NCBI RefSeq assembly: GCF_002863305.2
Contig: NZ_CP136962.1
Span: 868,001-932,000, forward strand
Reading direction: 5' to 3'
Length of the DNA stretch: 64,000 nucleotides
DNA from: Neisseria perflava
Lineage (GTDB): Bacteria > Pseudomonadota > Gammaproteobacteria > Burkholderiales > Neisseriaceae
Positions 25,802-35,098 of this stretch are shown piece after piece. Numbering within the stretch: position 1 is the first letter of the stretch; each line of letters starts with the position of its first letter. The notes under the pieces were generated by a model. The model was not told the origin of the DNA, made no database searches, and was given only the letters and a program-made list of their open reading frames with translations. A program made the translations under genes and the position numbers.

Positions 25802-27019
25802 ATGAATCAGCTTAAAACGGCGGTAGCCGGTGCGCAGATTTTGTTTGTCGCATTCGGTGCCATGGTGCTTGTGCCGCTTCTGACGGGACTGAACCCGGCT
25901 TTGGCATTATTGGGCGCAGGCTTGGGCACCTTGTTGTTCCAATTGGTTACCAAACGTAAAGTGCCGATTTTCCTCGGTTCTTCTTTTGCCTTTATTGCAC
26001 CGATCATCTATTCAGTCAAAGAATGGGGTCTGCCTTCTACCATGTTTGGCCTGTTTGCGGCAGGTTTCATGTACTTCATCTTTGCCGCATTGATCAGATG
26101 GCGCGGTCTGGATGCGGTACACAAGCTGTTGCCGCCCGTGGTTATCGGCCCGGTGATTATGGTAATCGGTTTGTCCGTTGCCTCAGAAGCCAGCAAGATG
26201 GCCATGGGTCAATCAGGCGGCAAACAGGTCATCGACTATATCGACTCGCTGATTCTCTCCGGCTTTACCTTTGCGGTAACCGTCATTGTTTCTGTCTTCG
26301 GCAGCAAAATGATGAAGCTGATTCCGATTCTGATCGGCGTGGCTTCCGGTTATGTGTTGGCTCTAATCATGGGCCTGGTCGATACCAGCGCCATCATCAA
26401 AGCTCCTTGGTTTGCCGTCCCTCATTTTGAAACGCCTCAAGTCAACTGGCAGGCTGCCTTGTTTATGTTGCCCGTCGCCATCGCCCCGGCCATCGAACAC
26501 ATCGGCGGCATTATGGCCATCGGTAATGTGACCGGCAAAAACTACACCAAAGACCCGGGCTTGGACAAAACCCTCGCCGGCGACGGCTTGGGCGTATGCG
26601 TAGCTGGTTTGATTGGCGGCCCTCCTGTAACCACTTACGGTGAAGTAACCGGCGCGGTGATGATTACCAAAAACAGCAACCCCGTCATCATGACTTGGGC
26701 GGCAATTTTTGCGATTTTCATGGCATTTTTCGGTAAGTTTAACGCGTTTTTGGCTTCGATTCCTATGCCAGTTATGGGCGGCATTATGTTGCTGCTGTTC
26801 GGTACAATCGCCTCTTTGGGCATCAAAACATTGATTGATGCAAAAGTCGATTTGATGCAGCCGAAAAATCTGGTTATCGTCAGCTCCGTATTGACGACCG
26901 GTATCGGCGGCATGATTATCAAAGTAGGTACTTTGAGCTTTGCCGGTGTAGGTTTGTGCGCCGTATTGGCCATTATCCTGAACTGCGTTTTGCCCAATAC
27001 AAAATCAGAAGAAGCATAA
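25802..27019 (+). CDS. uraA: Uracil/xanthine permease family transporter UraA
   Basis: Inner-membrane nucleobase:proton symporter of 405 residues in the NCS2 family. It has about 12-14 hydrophobic segments and the NCS2 landmarks FLGSSFAFIAP (half-helix substrate site), PAIEHIGGIMAIGNVTGKNY and GGPPVTTYGEVTGAV. The specific substrate (uracil) is assigned from overall resemblance to UraA rather than XanQ-type proteins. Ribosome-binding site: cggag. It is a single gene between two hairpins. Confidence 0.9.
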   Translation: MNQLKTAVAGAQILFVAFGAMVLVPLLTGLNPALALLGAGLGTLLFQLVTKRKVPIFLGSSFAFIAPIIYSVKEWGLPSTMFGLFAAGFMYFIFAALIRWRGLDAVHKLLPPVVIGPVIMVIGLSVASEASKMAMGQSGGKQVIDYIDSLILSGFTFAVTVIVSVFGSKMMKLIPILIGVASGYVLALIMGLVDTSAIIKAPWFAVPHFETPQVNWQAALFMLPVAIAPAIEHIGGIMAIGNVTGKNYTKDPGLDKTLAGDGLGVCVAGLIGGPPVTTYGEVTGAVMITKNSNPVIMTWAAIFAIFMAFFGKFNAFLASIPMPVMGGIMLLLFGTIASLGIKTLIDAKVDLMQPKNLVIVSSVLTTGIGGMIIKVGTLSFAGVGLCAVLAIILNCVLPNTKSEEA

Positions 27020-27038
27020 ATAGCTGGTTCATAAACTC

Positions 27039-27076
27039 AAAGGCCGTCTGAAAATGAGATTTCAGATGGCCTTTTT
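27039..27076 (+). terminator. Uptake-sequence hairpin terminator of uraA
   Basis: The inverted pair has one mismatch in the second arm (cagatggcc), followed by a long T run. Confidence 0.85.
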
Positions 27077-27100
27077 ATTTTTATTACGCTTTATACAATG

Positions 27101-27136
27101 AAAAATGCCGGAGACTTAACTATCTCCGGCATTTTT
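27101..27136 (-). terminator. Rho-independent terminator of the SRP RNA
   Basis: Perfect stem aaatgccggaga/tctccggcattt with an 8-nt loop and a T run on the minus strand, directly after the RNA 3' end. Confidence 0.92.
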
Positions 27137-27142
27137 GAATAA

Positions 27143-27239
27143 GGTGGCGAGCCGAACCCCCGGCACTGGCTCATCAGAGTGGGCTGCTGGCTTCCGCCCC
27201 TGACCCGGTGTTCCGAATTACCATGCGGGGAGACCCGCC
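27143..27239 (-). ncRNA. ffs: 4.5S signal recognition particle RNA
   Basis: The minus strand carries the SRP apical core GGGTCAGGGGCGGAAGCCAG followed by CAGCCCAC, matching the domain IV tetraloop and asymmetric loop bound by Ffh. The ends pair into a long hairpin (5' GGCGGGTC with 3' GGCTCGCC). The length of about 97 nt is normal for the small bacterial form. It is flanked by its own promoter and a strong terminator. The exact 5' and 3' ends are estimated from pairing. Confidence 0.93.
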
Positions 27240-27252
27240 GTAGAAGAAACGC

Positions 27253-27280
27253 ATTATAGCGGTTTTGCAGAAAAACTCAA
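27253..27280 (-). promoter_or_regulatory. Promoter of the SRP RNA
   Basis: On the minus strand TTGAGT (27275-27280), a 16-bp spacer and a perfect TATAAT (27253-27258), placing the start within a few bases of the RNA 5' end. Confidence 0.8.
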
Positions 27281-27499
27281 GCGATAAAATCTCTCAGACC
27301 GTCTGAAAACCATTTACACGACAAGATTGTAAACAATATTGCCTAGTTGCAAATCATTCCCATTGAAATGTTTATCGTCTTTTCCGTTGAAAAATATCGA
27401 AAATTACACTACATTAACACTTTACGCCATCAAGAAGAAATTGCATTTTTCAGACGGCCTTTAATATAAAAACATTACATCCATCAACGGAACACGACC

Positions 27500-30400
27500 A
27501 TGACCACGACTACTGCCCCTCAGCGTATTCGAGAAATTCCCTATAACTATACTTCTTATACCGACCGCGAAATCGTCATCCGACTGTTGGGCGACGAAGC
27601 GTGGCAAATCCTGCAAGACCTGCGCGGTCAGCGTAAGACAGGACGTTCGGCACGAATGCTGTTTGAAGTATTGGGCGATATTTGGGTGGTTGTGCGCAAT
27701 CCGTATCTGGTCGATGACTTGCTGGAGCACCCAAAACGCCGCACCGCGTTGGTACGCGAAATGCGCCACCGCTTAAATGAAATCCGTAAACGCCGCGACG
27801 ATAATCGGCAAGTGGATGTCTTGGTTGCCGCAGCAGAAAAAGCAGTCGAGCGTTTTGATAGCAGTTTTGATGAAACCAGCCAAAAACGCCATCAGATTTT
27901 GGAACGCTTAAGCAAAATCACCAAACCGCACAACATCATGTTTGACGGATTGGCTCGCGTAACGCATGTTACCGATGCAACCGACTGGCGCGTGGAGTAT
28001 CCGTTTGTCGTTGTCAATCCTGATACCGAGACAGAGATCGCGCCTTTAGTTCGCGCCTTAATCGAGCTGGACTTGGTCATTATCCCGCGTGGCGGCGGTA
28101 CGGGTTATACCGGCGGCGCCGTGCCTTTGGATGCCATGAGCGCGGTCATCAATACGGAAAAACTGGACAAGCATCGCGGCGTGGAATTTGTCGAACTGGC
28201 GGGTTTAAACGGCAAACATCCGATTATCCATTGCGGCGCGGGCGTGGTAACGCGGCGGGTAGAAGAAACCGCGCATCAGGCGGGTTTGGTGTTCGCCGTC
28301 GATCCGACTTCCGCCGACGCATCCTGCGTGGGCGGCAATGTGGCGATGAACGCGGGCGGCAAAAAAGCCGTGCTGTGGGGTACGGCGTTGGACAACCTCG
28401 CCTACTGGCAGATGGTCAACCCGCAGGGCGAATGGCTGCGCATTGAGCGCGTGCACCACAATTTCGGCAAAATCCACGACGAAGAAACCGCCGTGTTCGA
28501 CGTGCACACGTTGGATTCAGACGGCCTCAATATCGTTAAAACCGAACGCTTGGAAATCCCCGGCCACAAATTCCGCAAAGTTGGTTTGGGCAAAGACGTT
28601 ACCGACAAATTCTTGAGCGGCCTGCCCGGCGTGCAAAAAGAAGGCACGGACGGCATCATTACCAGCGTTGCCTTCGTGTTGCATAAAATGCCGAAGCACA
28701 CGCGCACCGTGTGTATGGAGTTTTTCGGCACAGTTGCCACCGCCACGCCTTCTATCGTCGAAATCCGCGATTTCCTGCTCGCCCACGACAGCGTGCGGCT
28801 GGCGGGTTTGGAACATTTGGACTGGCGTTATGTCCGTGCCGTCGGCTACGCCACCAAAGCGGCAGGTAAGGGGCGGCCGAAAATGGTCTTGCTGGCGGAC
28901 GTGGTTTCAGACGACGAAGCCGCCGTACAGGCAGCCGCCGAACACATCTGCGAACTTGCCCGCGCCCGCGACGGCGAAGGCTTTATCGCCGTGTCGCCCG
29001 AAGCGCGCAAAACCTTCTGGCTCGACCGCAGCCGCACCGCCGCCATCGCCAAGCACACCAACGCCTTTAAAATCAACGAAGACGTGGTGATTCCGCTGGA
29101 ACGGCTGGGCGAGTATTCAGACGGTATCGAACGCATCAACATCGAGCTTTCCATCCAAAACAAACTCACCCTGTGCGCCGCATTGGAGCAATACCTTTCG
29201 GGCAAACTCCCTATCGACAAAATGGGCACGGACCTGCCGACCGCCGAACTTTTGGGCGAACGCGGCAAACACGCCCTTGCCCACGTTTCCGCTGTCAAAG
29301 AGCGTTGGGACTGGTTGCTCGCCAATCTCGATACGCCGCTTGCCGACTATAAAGCCCGCTACGGCGCAGCCGTCCATGCCGCGCCCGAAGCCAAAGACGA
29401 CGAGAGCTGTTTCACCGCATTCCGCGATTTCCGCCTGCGCGTGTCCGTCAAAGAAGACGTAATGAAACCGCTCGCCGAAATCTTCAGCGGCAAAACCGAC
29501 ACCAAAATCATCGAAGGCTTGGGCAAAATCCACGCCAAAACCGTGCGCGGGCGTGTCTTCGTCGCCCTGCACATGCACGCCGGCGACGGCAACGTTCACA
29601 CCAACATCCCCGTCAATTCAGACGACTCCCAAATGCTTCAGACGGCCTATCGTTCGGTCGAACGCATCATGAAGCTCGCCCGCTCGCTCGGCGGCGTGAT
29701 TTCCGGCGAACACGGCATCGGCATCACCAAGCTCGAATTTCTGACCGATGAAGATTTGCAGCCGTTTTGGGACTACAAAAACCAAGTCGATCCCAAACAC
29801 ACCTTCAACCGTCACAAACTGATGAAAGGCTCGGACTTACGCAACGCCTACACACCGTCTTTCGAGCTGTTGGGCGCAGAATCGCTGATTATGGAAAAAT
29901 CAGACCTCGGCACCATCGCCGATTCCGTCAAAGACTGCCTGCGCTGCGGCAAATGCAAACCCGTCTGCTCCACCCACGTCCCGCGTGCCAACCTGCTGTA
30001 CAGCCCGCGCAACAAAATCCTCGGCGTGGGGCTCTTGACCGAAGCCTTCTTATACGAAGAGCAAACCCGCCGCGGCGTTTCCATCAAACACTTCGAAGAA
30101 CTCATGGACATCGGCGACCACTGCACCGTGTGCCACCGTTGCGTCAAACCCTGCCCGGTCAACATCGACTTCGGCGACGTTACCGTAGCCATCCGCAACT
30201 ACCTTGCCGATTCCGGCCACAAACGCTTCGCGCCCGCCGCATCGATGGGCATGGCGTTTTTGAACGCCACTGGCCCGAAAACCATCAAAGCCTTGCGCGC
30301 TGCCATGATACAGACCGGCTTTCCCGCGCAGAACTTCGCCTACAAAATCGGCAAACTCCTGCCCGTCGGCACCAAAAAACAAAAAGCTGAACCCAAAGCC

Positions 30401-31333
30401 ACCGTCGGCACTGCCCCGGTCAAAGAACAAATCATCCACTTCATCAACCGTCCTTTGCCCAAAAGTGTGCCCGCCAAAACACCGCGCTCCATGCTCGGCA
30501 TCGAAGACGACAAAAGCATCCCCATCATCCGCAACCCCGCCACGCCTGAAGATGCCGAAGCCGTGTTCTACTTCCCCGGCTGCGGTTCCGAACGCCTGTT
30601 CAGCCAAATCGGACTCGCCGTCCAAGCCATGCTCTGGCATGTCGGCGTACAAACCGTCCTGCCGCCCGGCTATATGTGTTGCGGCTATCCGCAGGACGCA
30701 GGCGGCAACAAGGCAAAAGCTGAGCAGATGAGCACCAACAACCGCGTCGCCTTCCACCGCATGGCGAACACCCTCAACTACCTCGACATCAAAACCGTCG
30801 TCGTCAGTTGCGGTACCTGCTACGACCAGCTCGAAAAATACCGCTTTGAAGAAATCTTCCCCGGCTGCCGCATCATCGACATCCACGAATACCTGCTCGA
30901 AAAAGGCGTGAAACTGAACGGCGTGAAAGGTCAGCAATACCTCTACCACGACCCCTGCCACACGCCCATCAAAACCATGAACGCCACCCAAATGGCAAGC
31001 AGCCTCATGGGGCAGAAAGTCGTTTTAAGCGACCGCTGCTGCGGCGAATCCGGCATGTTCGCCGTCAAACGCCCCGACATCGCCACCCAGGTCAAATTCC
31101 GCAAACAGGAAGAAATCGAGAAAAACCTCAAAGAACTGCCGCAGGGCGAACCCGTCAAAATGCTCACCACCTGCCCCGCCTGCCTGCAAGGCCTAAGCCG
31201 CTACGCCGACGACAACGACATGCCCGCCGACTATATCGTCATCGAAATGGCGAAACACATCCTCGGCGAAAACTGGCTGGACGAGTTTGTAAAAAAAGCC
31301 AATAACGGTGGCGTAGAAAAAGTATTGCTTTAA
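27500..31333 (+). CDS. Giant FAD-linked oxidase/Fe-S oxidoreductase (D-2-hydroxyacid dehydrogenase, YdiJ-like)
   Basis: 1277 residues in one chain. An N-terminal ~150-residue domain ([16 protein letters not shown]) of DUF3683 type is followed by an FAD-binding-4 domain ([14 protein letters not shown]), an FAD-oxidase C domain ([24 protein letters not shown]), two 4Fe-4S sites ([23 protein letters not shown]) and two CCG domains ([10 protein letters not shown] ... CCGYPQ; HDPCH ... [10 protein letters not shown]). This is the GlcDEF/Dld-plus-heterodisulfide-reductase arrangement. The likely reaction is oxidation of a 2-hydroxyacid with electrons passed to quinone. The substrate cannot be read from sequence; convergence with lutACB suggests lactate or a related acid. 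The start is preceded by an uptake sequence but only a weak ribosome-binding site. Confidence 0.88.
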   Translation: MTTTTAPQRIREIPYNYTSYTDREIVIRLLGDEAWQILQDLRGQRKTGRSARMLFEVLGDIWVVVRNPYLVDDLLEHPKRRTALVREMRHRLNEIRKRRDDNRQVDVLVAAAEKAVERFDSSFDETSQKRHQILERLSKITKPHNIMFDGLARVTHVTDATDWRVEYPFVVVNPDTETEIAPLVRALIELDLVIIPRGGGTGYTGGAVPLDAMSAVINTEKLDKHRGVEFVELAGLNGKHPIIHCGAGVVTRRVEETAHQAGLVFAVDPTSADASCVGGNVAMNAGGKKAVLWGTALDNLAYWQMVNPQGEWLRIERVHHNFGKIHDEETAVFDVHTLDSDGLNIVKTERLEIPGHKFRKVGLGKDVTDKFLSGLPGVQKEGTDGIITSVAFVLHKMPKHTRTVCMEFFGTVATATPSIVEIRDFLLAHDSVRLAGLEHLDWRYVRAVGYATKAAGKGRPKMVLLADVVSDDEAAVQAAAEHICELARARDGEGFIAVSPEARKTFWLDRSRTAAIAKHTNAFKINEDVVIPLERLGEYSDGIERINIELSIQNKLTLCAALEQYLSGKLPIDKMGTDLPTAELLGERGKHALAHVSAVKERWDWLLANLDTPLADYKARYGAAVHAAPEAKDDESCFTAFRDFRLRVSVKEDVMKPLAEIFSGKTDTKIIEGLGKIHAKTVRGRVFVALHMHAGDGNVHTNIPVNSDDSQMLQTAYRSVERIMKLARSLGGVISGEHGIGITKLEFLTDEDLQPFWDYKNQVDPKHTFNRHKLMKGSDLRNAYTPSFELLGAESLIMEKSDLGTIADSVKDCLRCGKCKPVCSTHVPRANLLYSPRNKILGVGLLTEAFLYEEQTRRGVSIKHFEELMDIGDHCTVCHRCVKPCPVNIDFGDVTVAIRNYLADSGHKRFAPAASMGMAFLNATGPKTIKALRAAMIQTGFPAQNFAYKIGKLLPVGTKKQKAEPKATVGTAPVKEQIIHFINRPLPKSVPAKTPRSMLGIEDDKSIPIIRNPATPEDAEAVFYFPGCGSERLFSQIGLAVQAMLWHVGVQTVLPPGYMCCGYPQDAGGNKAKAEQMSTNNRVAFHRMANTLNYLDIKTVVVSCGTCYDQLEKYRFEEIFPGCRIIDIHEYLLEKGVKLNGVKGQQYLYHDPCHTPIKTMNATQMASSLMGQKVVLSDRCCGESGMFAVKRPDIATQVKFRKQEEIEKNLKELPQGEPVKMLTTCPACLQGLSRYADDNDMPADYIVIEMAKHILGENWLDEFVKKANNGGVEKVLL

Positions 31334-31348
31334 ACTTTGTGCTGCAAT

Positions 31349-31382
31349 AAAGGCCGTCTGAAATTCATTTTCAGACGGCCTC
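31349..31382 (+). terminator. Uptake-sequence hairpin terminator
   Basis: Inverted AG-dialect pair with a short loop, 15 bp after the oxidoreductase stop. Confidence 0.88.
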
Positions 31383-31456
31383 TTGTTTAATAGAAATAAA
31401 AATAAGATAATAAAATCAATTACTATCAGTCATTCAACACCAGCACTATTCAATAA

Positions 31457-31495
31457 AAAATAAAACCTGAAGCTTTTATCCCCCAGGTTTTATTT
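31457..31495. terminator. Terminator of the lut operon
   Basis: Perfect stem aaaataaaacctg/caggttttatttt with a 13-nt loop, without an uptake sequence, directly after lutB. It can work in both directions. Confidence 0.85.
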
Positions 31496-31502
31496 TCAAG
31501 TC

Positions 31503-32957
31503 TTATGCTTTTTCTTGCTGATGTTTTCTTTCTGCCATCATCTCATGCAATGTTTGCTTGGCAGGTTTCATCGGAACATGGTTATTGGTCCAGCTTAACT
31601 GCTTGCTTGGCGTCAATGCACGGAATTTGGTAGCCGCCCAACCGAATGCTCGATAAGCCTTACTGCCGCTGAAAATACCGTTAAACGTACGCCACGCCAT
31701 TTGCTCACCGAAGGTATGCGATGCGCCTTGACCACGGATAGGATGAGGAACGGCTTCTGTTGGCGAACGTTGTGCTTCAACGCGCAGACGTTGCATTTGT
31801 TCGGTAATCGGAATGCGTACCGGGCAAACTTCGACACAGGCGCCGCACATGGTACACGCAGTCGGCAGATCGCGTGTCGCATCCAAGCCCAACAAATGCG
31901 GAGAGATAATCTCGCCAATCGGACCGGGATAAGTCGTGCCGTAAGCCGCGCCACCGATACGGGTGTAAACCGGACAGTGGTTCATACACGCACCGCAACG
32001 GATACATTGCAAGGTACGGCGCATTTGATCTTCTGCATACGCTTGGCTACGGCCGTTATCAAGCAGTACCAAGTGCATTTCTTGAGGACCGTCCAGTTCT
32101 TCGCTGCGGCGAGGTCCGGTAATCATATTGAAATAAGTGGTAATGTTCTGACCAATGGCGGAGCGTGGCAACAGGCTGTACAAAGGCGGCACATCCGACA
32201 GTTTCGCAACCACTTTTTCAATACCGGTAATGGCGATGTGCACAGGCGGTACAGTGGTACTCAAGCGGCCGTTGCCTTCGTTTTCAACCAGACACAAAGT
32301 GCCTGTTTCAGCAACGGCAAAGTTCACACCGCTCAAACCGACGTCGGCAGTGCTGTAAATATCGCGCAGTGCTTTACGGGCAAAGCCGGTCAGTTGGTCC
32401 ACGTCGTCAGTTAACGGCGTGCCGAGGTTTTGATGGAAAAGCTCACTCACCTGCTCTTTGGTCTTGTGAATGGCAGGCATCACGATATGGGTTGGTTTCT
32501 CGCCGGCCATTTGTACGATAAACTCGCCCAAGTCGCTCTCAACCGCTTTGATGCCCCGGTCTTGCAGATAATGGTTCAGCTCAATCTCTTCGCTGACCAT
32601 AGATTTGCCTTTCACCATCAGCTTACCGTTTTTATCGGTAATGATGTTGTGAATGATTTGGCAGGCTTCGGCCGGTGTTTCCGCCCAGTGGACTTTAACG
32701 CCCAACTTGGTCAGGTTTTCTTCCAATTGCTCCAACAATGCAGGCAATTTGGACAAAGAACGCTGACGGACGTGCTCACACAAATCCCGCAGGCTTTGCA
32801 GCTCTTCTTCATCTGTCAAAACGGCTTTGCGCTTGGTCATCAGCATATCCATCGCTGTGCGCAAGCTTTTACGCAAAGGCTTGTCTTGCAAAGAAATCGC
32901 GGCGTTTTGCTTGAACGTTTCCGGCTTCATATGGAATTTAATGGTTTGGGAACTCAT
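31503..32957 (-). CDS. lutB: L-lactate utilisation Fe-S protein LutB
   Basis: Iron-sulfur subunit of the LutABC L-lactate oxidase, 484 residues. An N-terminal LUD domain (TKLGVKVHWAETPAEA; GTLCLVENEGNGR) is followed by two 4Fe-4S clusters (CIRCGACMNHCPVYTRIG and CTMCGACVEVCPVRIP) and a C-terminal DUF3390-like helical tail. The start overlaps lutC by 4 bp. It is the last gene of the lutA-lutC-lutB operon, the order known from gonococci. Confidence 0.94.
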   Translation of the reverse strand: MSSQTIKFHMKPETFKQNAAISLQDKPLRKSLRTAMDMLMTKRKAVLTDEEELQSLRDLCEHVRQRSLSKLPALLEQLEENLTKLGVKVHWAETPAEACQIIHNIITDKNGKLMVKGKSMVSEEIELNHYLQDRGIKAVESDLGEFIVQMAGEKPTHIVMPAIHKTKEQVSELFHQNLGTPLTDDVDQLTGFARKALRDIYSTADVGLSGVNFAVAETGTLCLVENEGNGRLSTTVPPVHIAITGIEKVVAKLSDVPPLYSLLPRSAIGQNITTYFNMITGPRRSEELDGPQEMHLVLLDNGRSQAYAEDQMRRTLQCIRCGACMNHCPVYTRIGGAAYGTTYPGPIGEIISPHLLGLDATRDLPTACTMCGACVEVCPVRIPITEQMQRLRVEAQRSPTEAVPHPIRGQGASHTFGEQMAWRTFNGIFSGSKAYRAFGWAATKFRALTPSKQLSWTNNHVPMKPAKQTLHEMMAERKHQQEKA

Positions 32958-33655
32958 GCTTTTTCCTCCAAATCGGCAGGGGAAATATGATCAGGCAGAA
33001 CGGCCAAAACCACTAAATCGCGTGGGCCGTGTGCACCATAGGCCAAAGTCAATTGAATATCGGCAGTCTTAGACGGGCCGGAAATCAAAATAACGTTGGT
33101 AGGCATGCCTTTTTCTACCAGTTTTTCGCCTTCAACAGCATTATGGAATTCGTTGTACATTTTGCTGGTGTCAAACAGGCAGAAATGCACAGGCGGAACC
33201 AAACTCAGGCTGCGCGGCTCGACAGGGCTGGACTCCAGCATAATCGTACCGGTACGGGCAATACCGCATTTAGAGCCGCTAAATCCAGCCTCAATATCGG
33301 CAAAAAATTCATTTTTCCAGTCGTCGATTTTTCGCTCAAAACCGCGCGGTTCAATATTGGTATCGGCCAAAGCTGCACGAGCCAGCTGACCATGTTCCGT
33401 TTCCAATGGAAGCAGAATGTTTTTCAAGCCTTTGCCTTCGGCTGCTTGGCAAAATACTTGCGGCCAGTTGGTTTTAGTAACCCAATAGATTTCAGTTTTG
33501 ACGGCACGCATGGCAGCCGCCCAATGTTTCAAGCGTTCGACATCGTTTGCCCAAGAAACACCCATTTCACGGTAATAATCGAAAACAGGCGGCTCTTCCA
33601 TCGGCAAGGCATCGGCTTTTTTCAATTTCGCTAAAATATTTTCGCGCGCGCTCAT
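32954..33655 (-). CDS. lutC: L-lactate utilisation protein LutC
   Basis: LUD-domain subunit of 233 residues. The second half carries GIARTGTIMLES and the C-terminal HGPRDLVVLAVLPDHI, both typical of LutC/YkgG. It overlaps lutA and lutB by 4 bp at each end, so the three subunits are translationally coupled. It has no cysteine cluster of its own. Confidence 0.93.
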   Translation of the reverse strand: MSARENILAKLKKADALPMEEPPVFDYYREMGVSWANDVERLKHWAAAMRAVKTEIYWVTKTNWPQVFCQAAEGKGLKNILLPLETEHGQLARAALADTNIEPRGFERKIDDWKNEFFADIEAGFSGSKCGIARTGTIMLESSPVEPRSLSLVPPVHFCLFDTSKMYNEFHNAVEGEKLVEKGMPTNVILISGPSKTADIQLTLAYGAHGPRDLVVLAVLPDHISPADLEEKA

Positions 33656-34431
33656 GCTTTACCTCCGGTACGTTCCAACAGGAAAGATGCAATATGTTTC
33701 GGACGTGGCATATTGGGTTCATCTTTGGCAATTTTGCCGCCGATATTCATCATGCAGCCGCAATCCGCGCTGATGATTTCAGTTGCACCTGTTTCTTTTA
33801 AGGCTGCAACTTTGTCGGTTACCATCGCACCGGAAATATCGGCTTGTTTGACAGAGAATGTACCGCCAAAACCGCAGCATTCACTTTCATGGTCGTGAAC
33901 GATACGTTCAACATTTTCCATGCCGTCAATCAGCTGCCAGCCTGACAAATGGACATTCATCTCGCGACGCGCCGCGCAGGAAGTATGAACAGCCACTTTA
34001 ACCGGCTCGCCTTTATCTTCAGGTTTGTAACCAATCGCCAGCAGGAAGTGGGTAAATTCAATGATACGGTTGGCGCAATCAAGGGCTTTTTGCTCGTACT
34101 CGGTACCTTTGAACAAAGTCGGCCAGTGGTGTTTCATCATGCCGCCGCAAGAACCGGAAGGCACAACAATCGGCCAATTTTCAGGAAATAAATCCAGTTG
34201 CGCTTTGGCAACATCAAAGGCTTCTTTAGGATGACCTGACGAATAGGCCGGTTGGCCGCAGCAGCTTTGCTCCATCGGATAATGAATACGAATGCCCTGT
34301 TGTTCAATTAAAGTAATGGCATCCATGCCTGCTTCCGGCATGAAAAGGTCGAGAACGCAAGTACCGAAGAAATAAGCATCGGTTGGCTTGCTGTCGAATA
34401 CAGTGATTTGTGGTGGTTTGATTGCGCTCAT
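33652..34431 (-). CDS. lutA: L-lactate utilisation protein LutA
   Basis: Two CCG cysteine-rich domains, 259 residues (FFGTCVLDLFMPEAG ... QSCCGQPAYSSG; HTSCAARREM ... SECCGFGGTFSVK). These bind Fe-S or flavin-linked centres in the LutABC complex. The start is set at 34431 (MSAIKPPQ); a TTG six codons upstream is open but falls within a hairpin and has no ribosome-binding site. No Shine-Dalgarno precedes the ATG either; the leader ends in an A run. Confidence 0.92.
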   Translation of the reverse strand: MSAIKPPQITVFDSKPTDAYFFGTCVLDLFMPEAGMDAITLIEQQGIRIHYPMEQSCCGQPAYSSGHPKEAFDVAKAQLDLFPENWPIVVPSGSCGGMMKHHWPTLFKGTEYEQKALDCANRIIEFTHFLLAIGYKPEDKGEPVKVAVHTSCAARREMNVHLSGWQLIDGMENVERIVHDHESECCGFGGTFSVKQADISGAMVTDKVAALKETGATEIISADCGCMMNIGGKIAKDEPNMPRPKHIASFLLERTGGKA

Positions 34432-34439
34432 TTTTTTGG

Positions 34440-34455
34440 AACGGGACAACCCGTT
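34440..34455 (-). promoter_or_regulatory. Hairpin in the lutA leader
   Basis: aacggg-acaa-cccgtt is a perfect 6-bp stem with a 4-nt loop, 9 nt upstream of the lutA ATG. In the RNA it occupies the place where a Shine-Dalgarno would be. A regulator operator or a translation-control hairpin are both possible. Confidence 0.45.
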
Positions 34456-34479
34456 TTCTTGTGTAAAAATAAGATGGGT

Positions 34480-34508
34480 ACTTTAAGTAATTGCTTGTAA
34501 TGGGTCAA
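34480..34508 (-). promoter_or_regulatory. Promoter of lutACB
   Basis: Minus strand TTGACC (34503-34508), 17-bp spacer, TAAAGT (34480-34485). The transcript would begin about 40 nt before lutA and include the leader hairpin. Confidence 0.6.
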
Positions 34509-35098
34509 GTCTAATTTTAAAAAATAATATTAAAAAAGCATGACAAACCTGACAGACACCTTTCCCTTATTAACTTGATAATCTATATAATAACCACTAT
34601 CAATAAGAAAAATAATGGATTCATTTTTTAATAAATGAAACTCGTACATCCCCCCTCTATTTAAAACACAATAACTGCCTCTTTATAGAATTTTGATTTA
34701 CATCAGAAGTCATGAACTTAATCTCTATGATACGTTTTTAGATGAAATAAGTAATCCGCTATGTTGCACATATGTTTCAGACGGCCATATTGAAATAAAG
34801 AGATATCTAAGATAATAAAAATAAAAGTTTTTCTCACAAGATTCAGGCCGTCTGAAAGATAAGTTCGTCAAAAGGCCACTTTCCATATACTCAACCTTAC
34901 TTCTAATCAAAATCAAACACTTGGAAAATCATCGTTCCTAACCTTGAAAACCCTATGCACACTCAAGCACTTCCAGTATCATTGGGACAGTTTCTTGACA
35001 CAAAATTACAGTCTTAGCCGCCCACAATCGGCATGAATTTGCAAAAGAAGTGAAACCAAGCTTCAAAACAATTTCACCTTAACTTCGGAGTAGGCATT
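34509..35098. other. AT-rich intergenic region between lutA and amylosucrase
   Basis: About 590 bp without a convincing gene. Two AG-dialect uptake sequences (34775-34786 and 34846-34857) face each other and could form a long-loop hairpin. A TTGACA at 34995-35000 has no matching -10 at normal spacing. The amylosucrase ribosome-binding site (cggag) is at the right end. Confidence 0.6.

Noticed and set aside
30050..30991. 313-codon open frame antisense to the giant oxidoreductase
   Set aside because: It is a shadow of a GC-rich gene; the protein is compositionally odd and no ribosome-binding site or domain is seen.
34432..34449. TTG start six codons upstream for lutA
   Set aside because: Lies inside the leader hairpin and lacks a ribosome-binding site; the ATG at 34431 is more natural.
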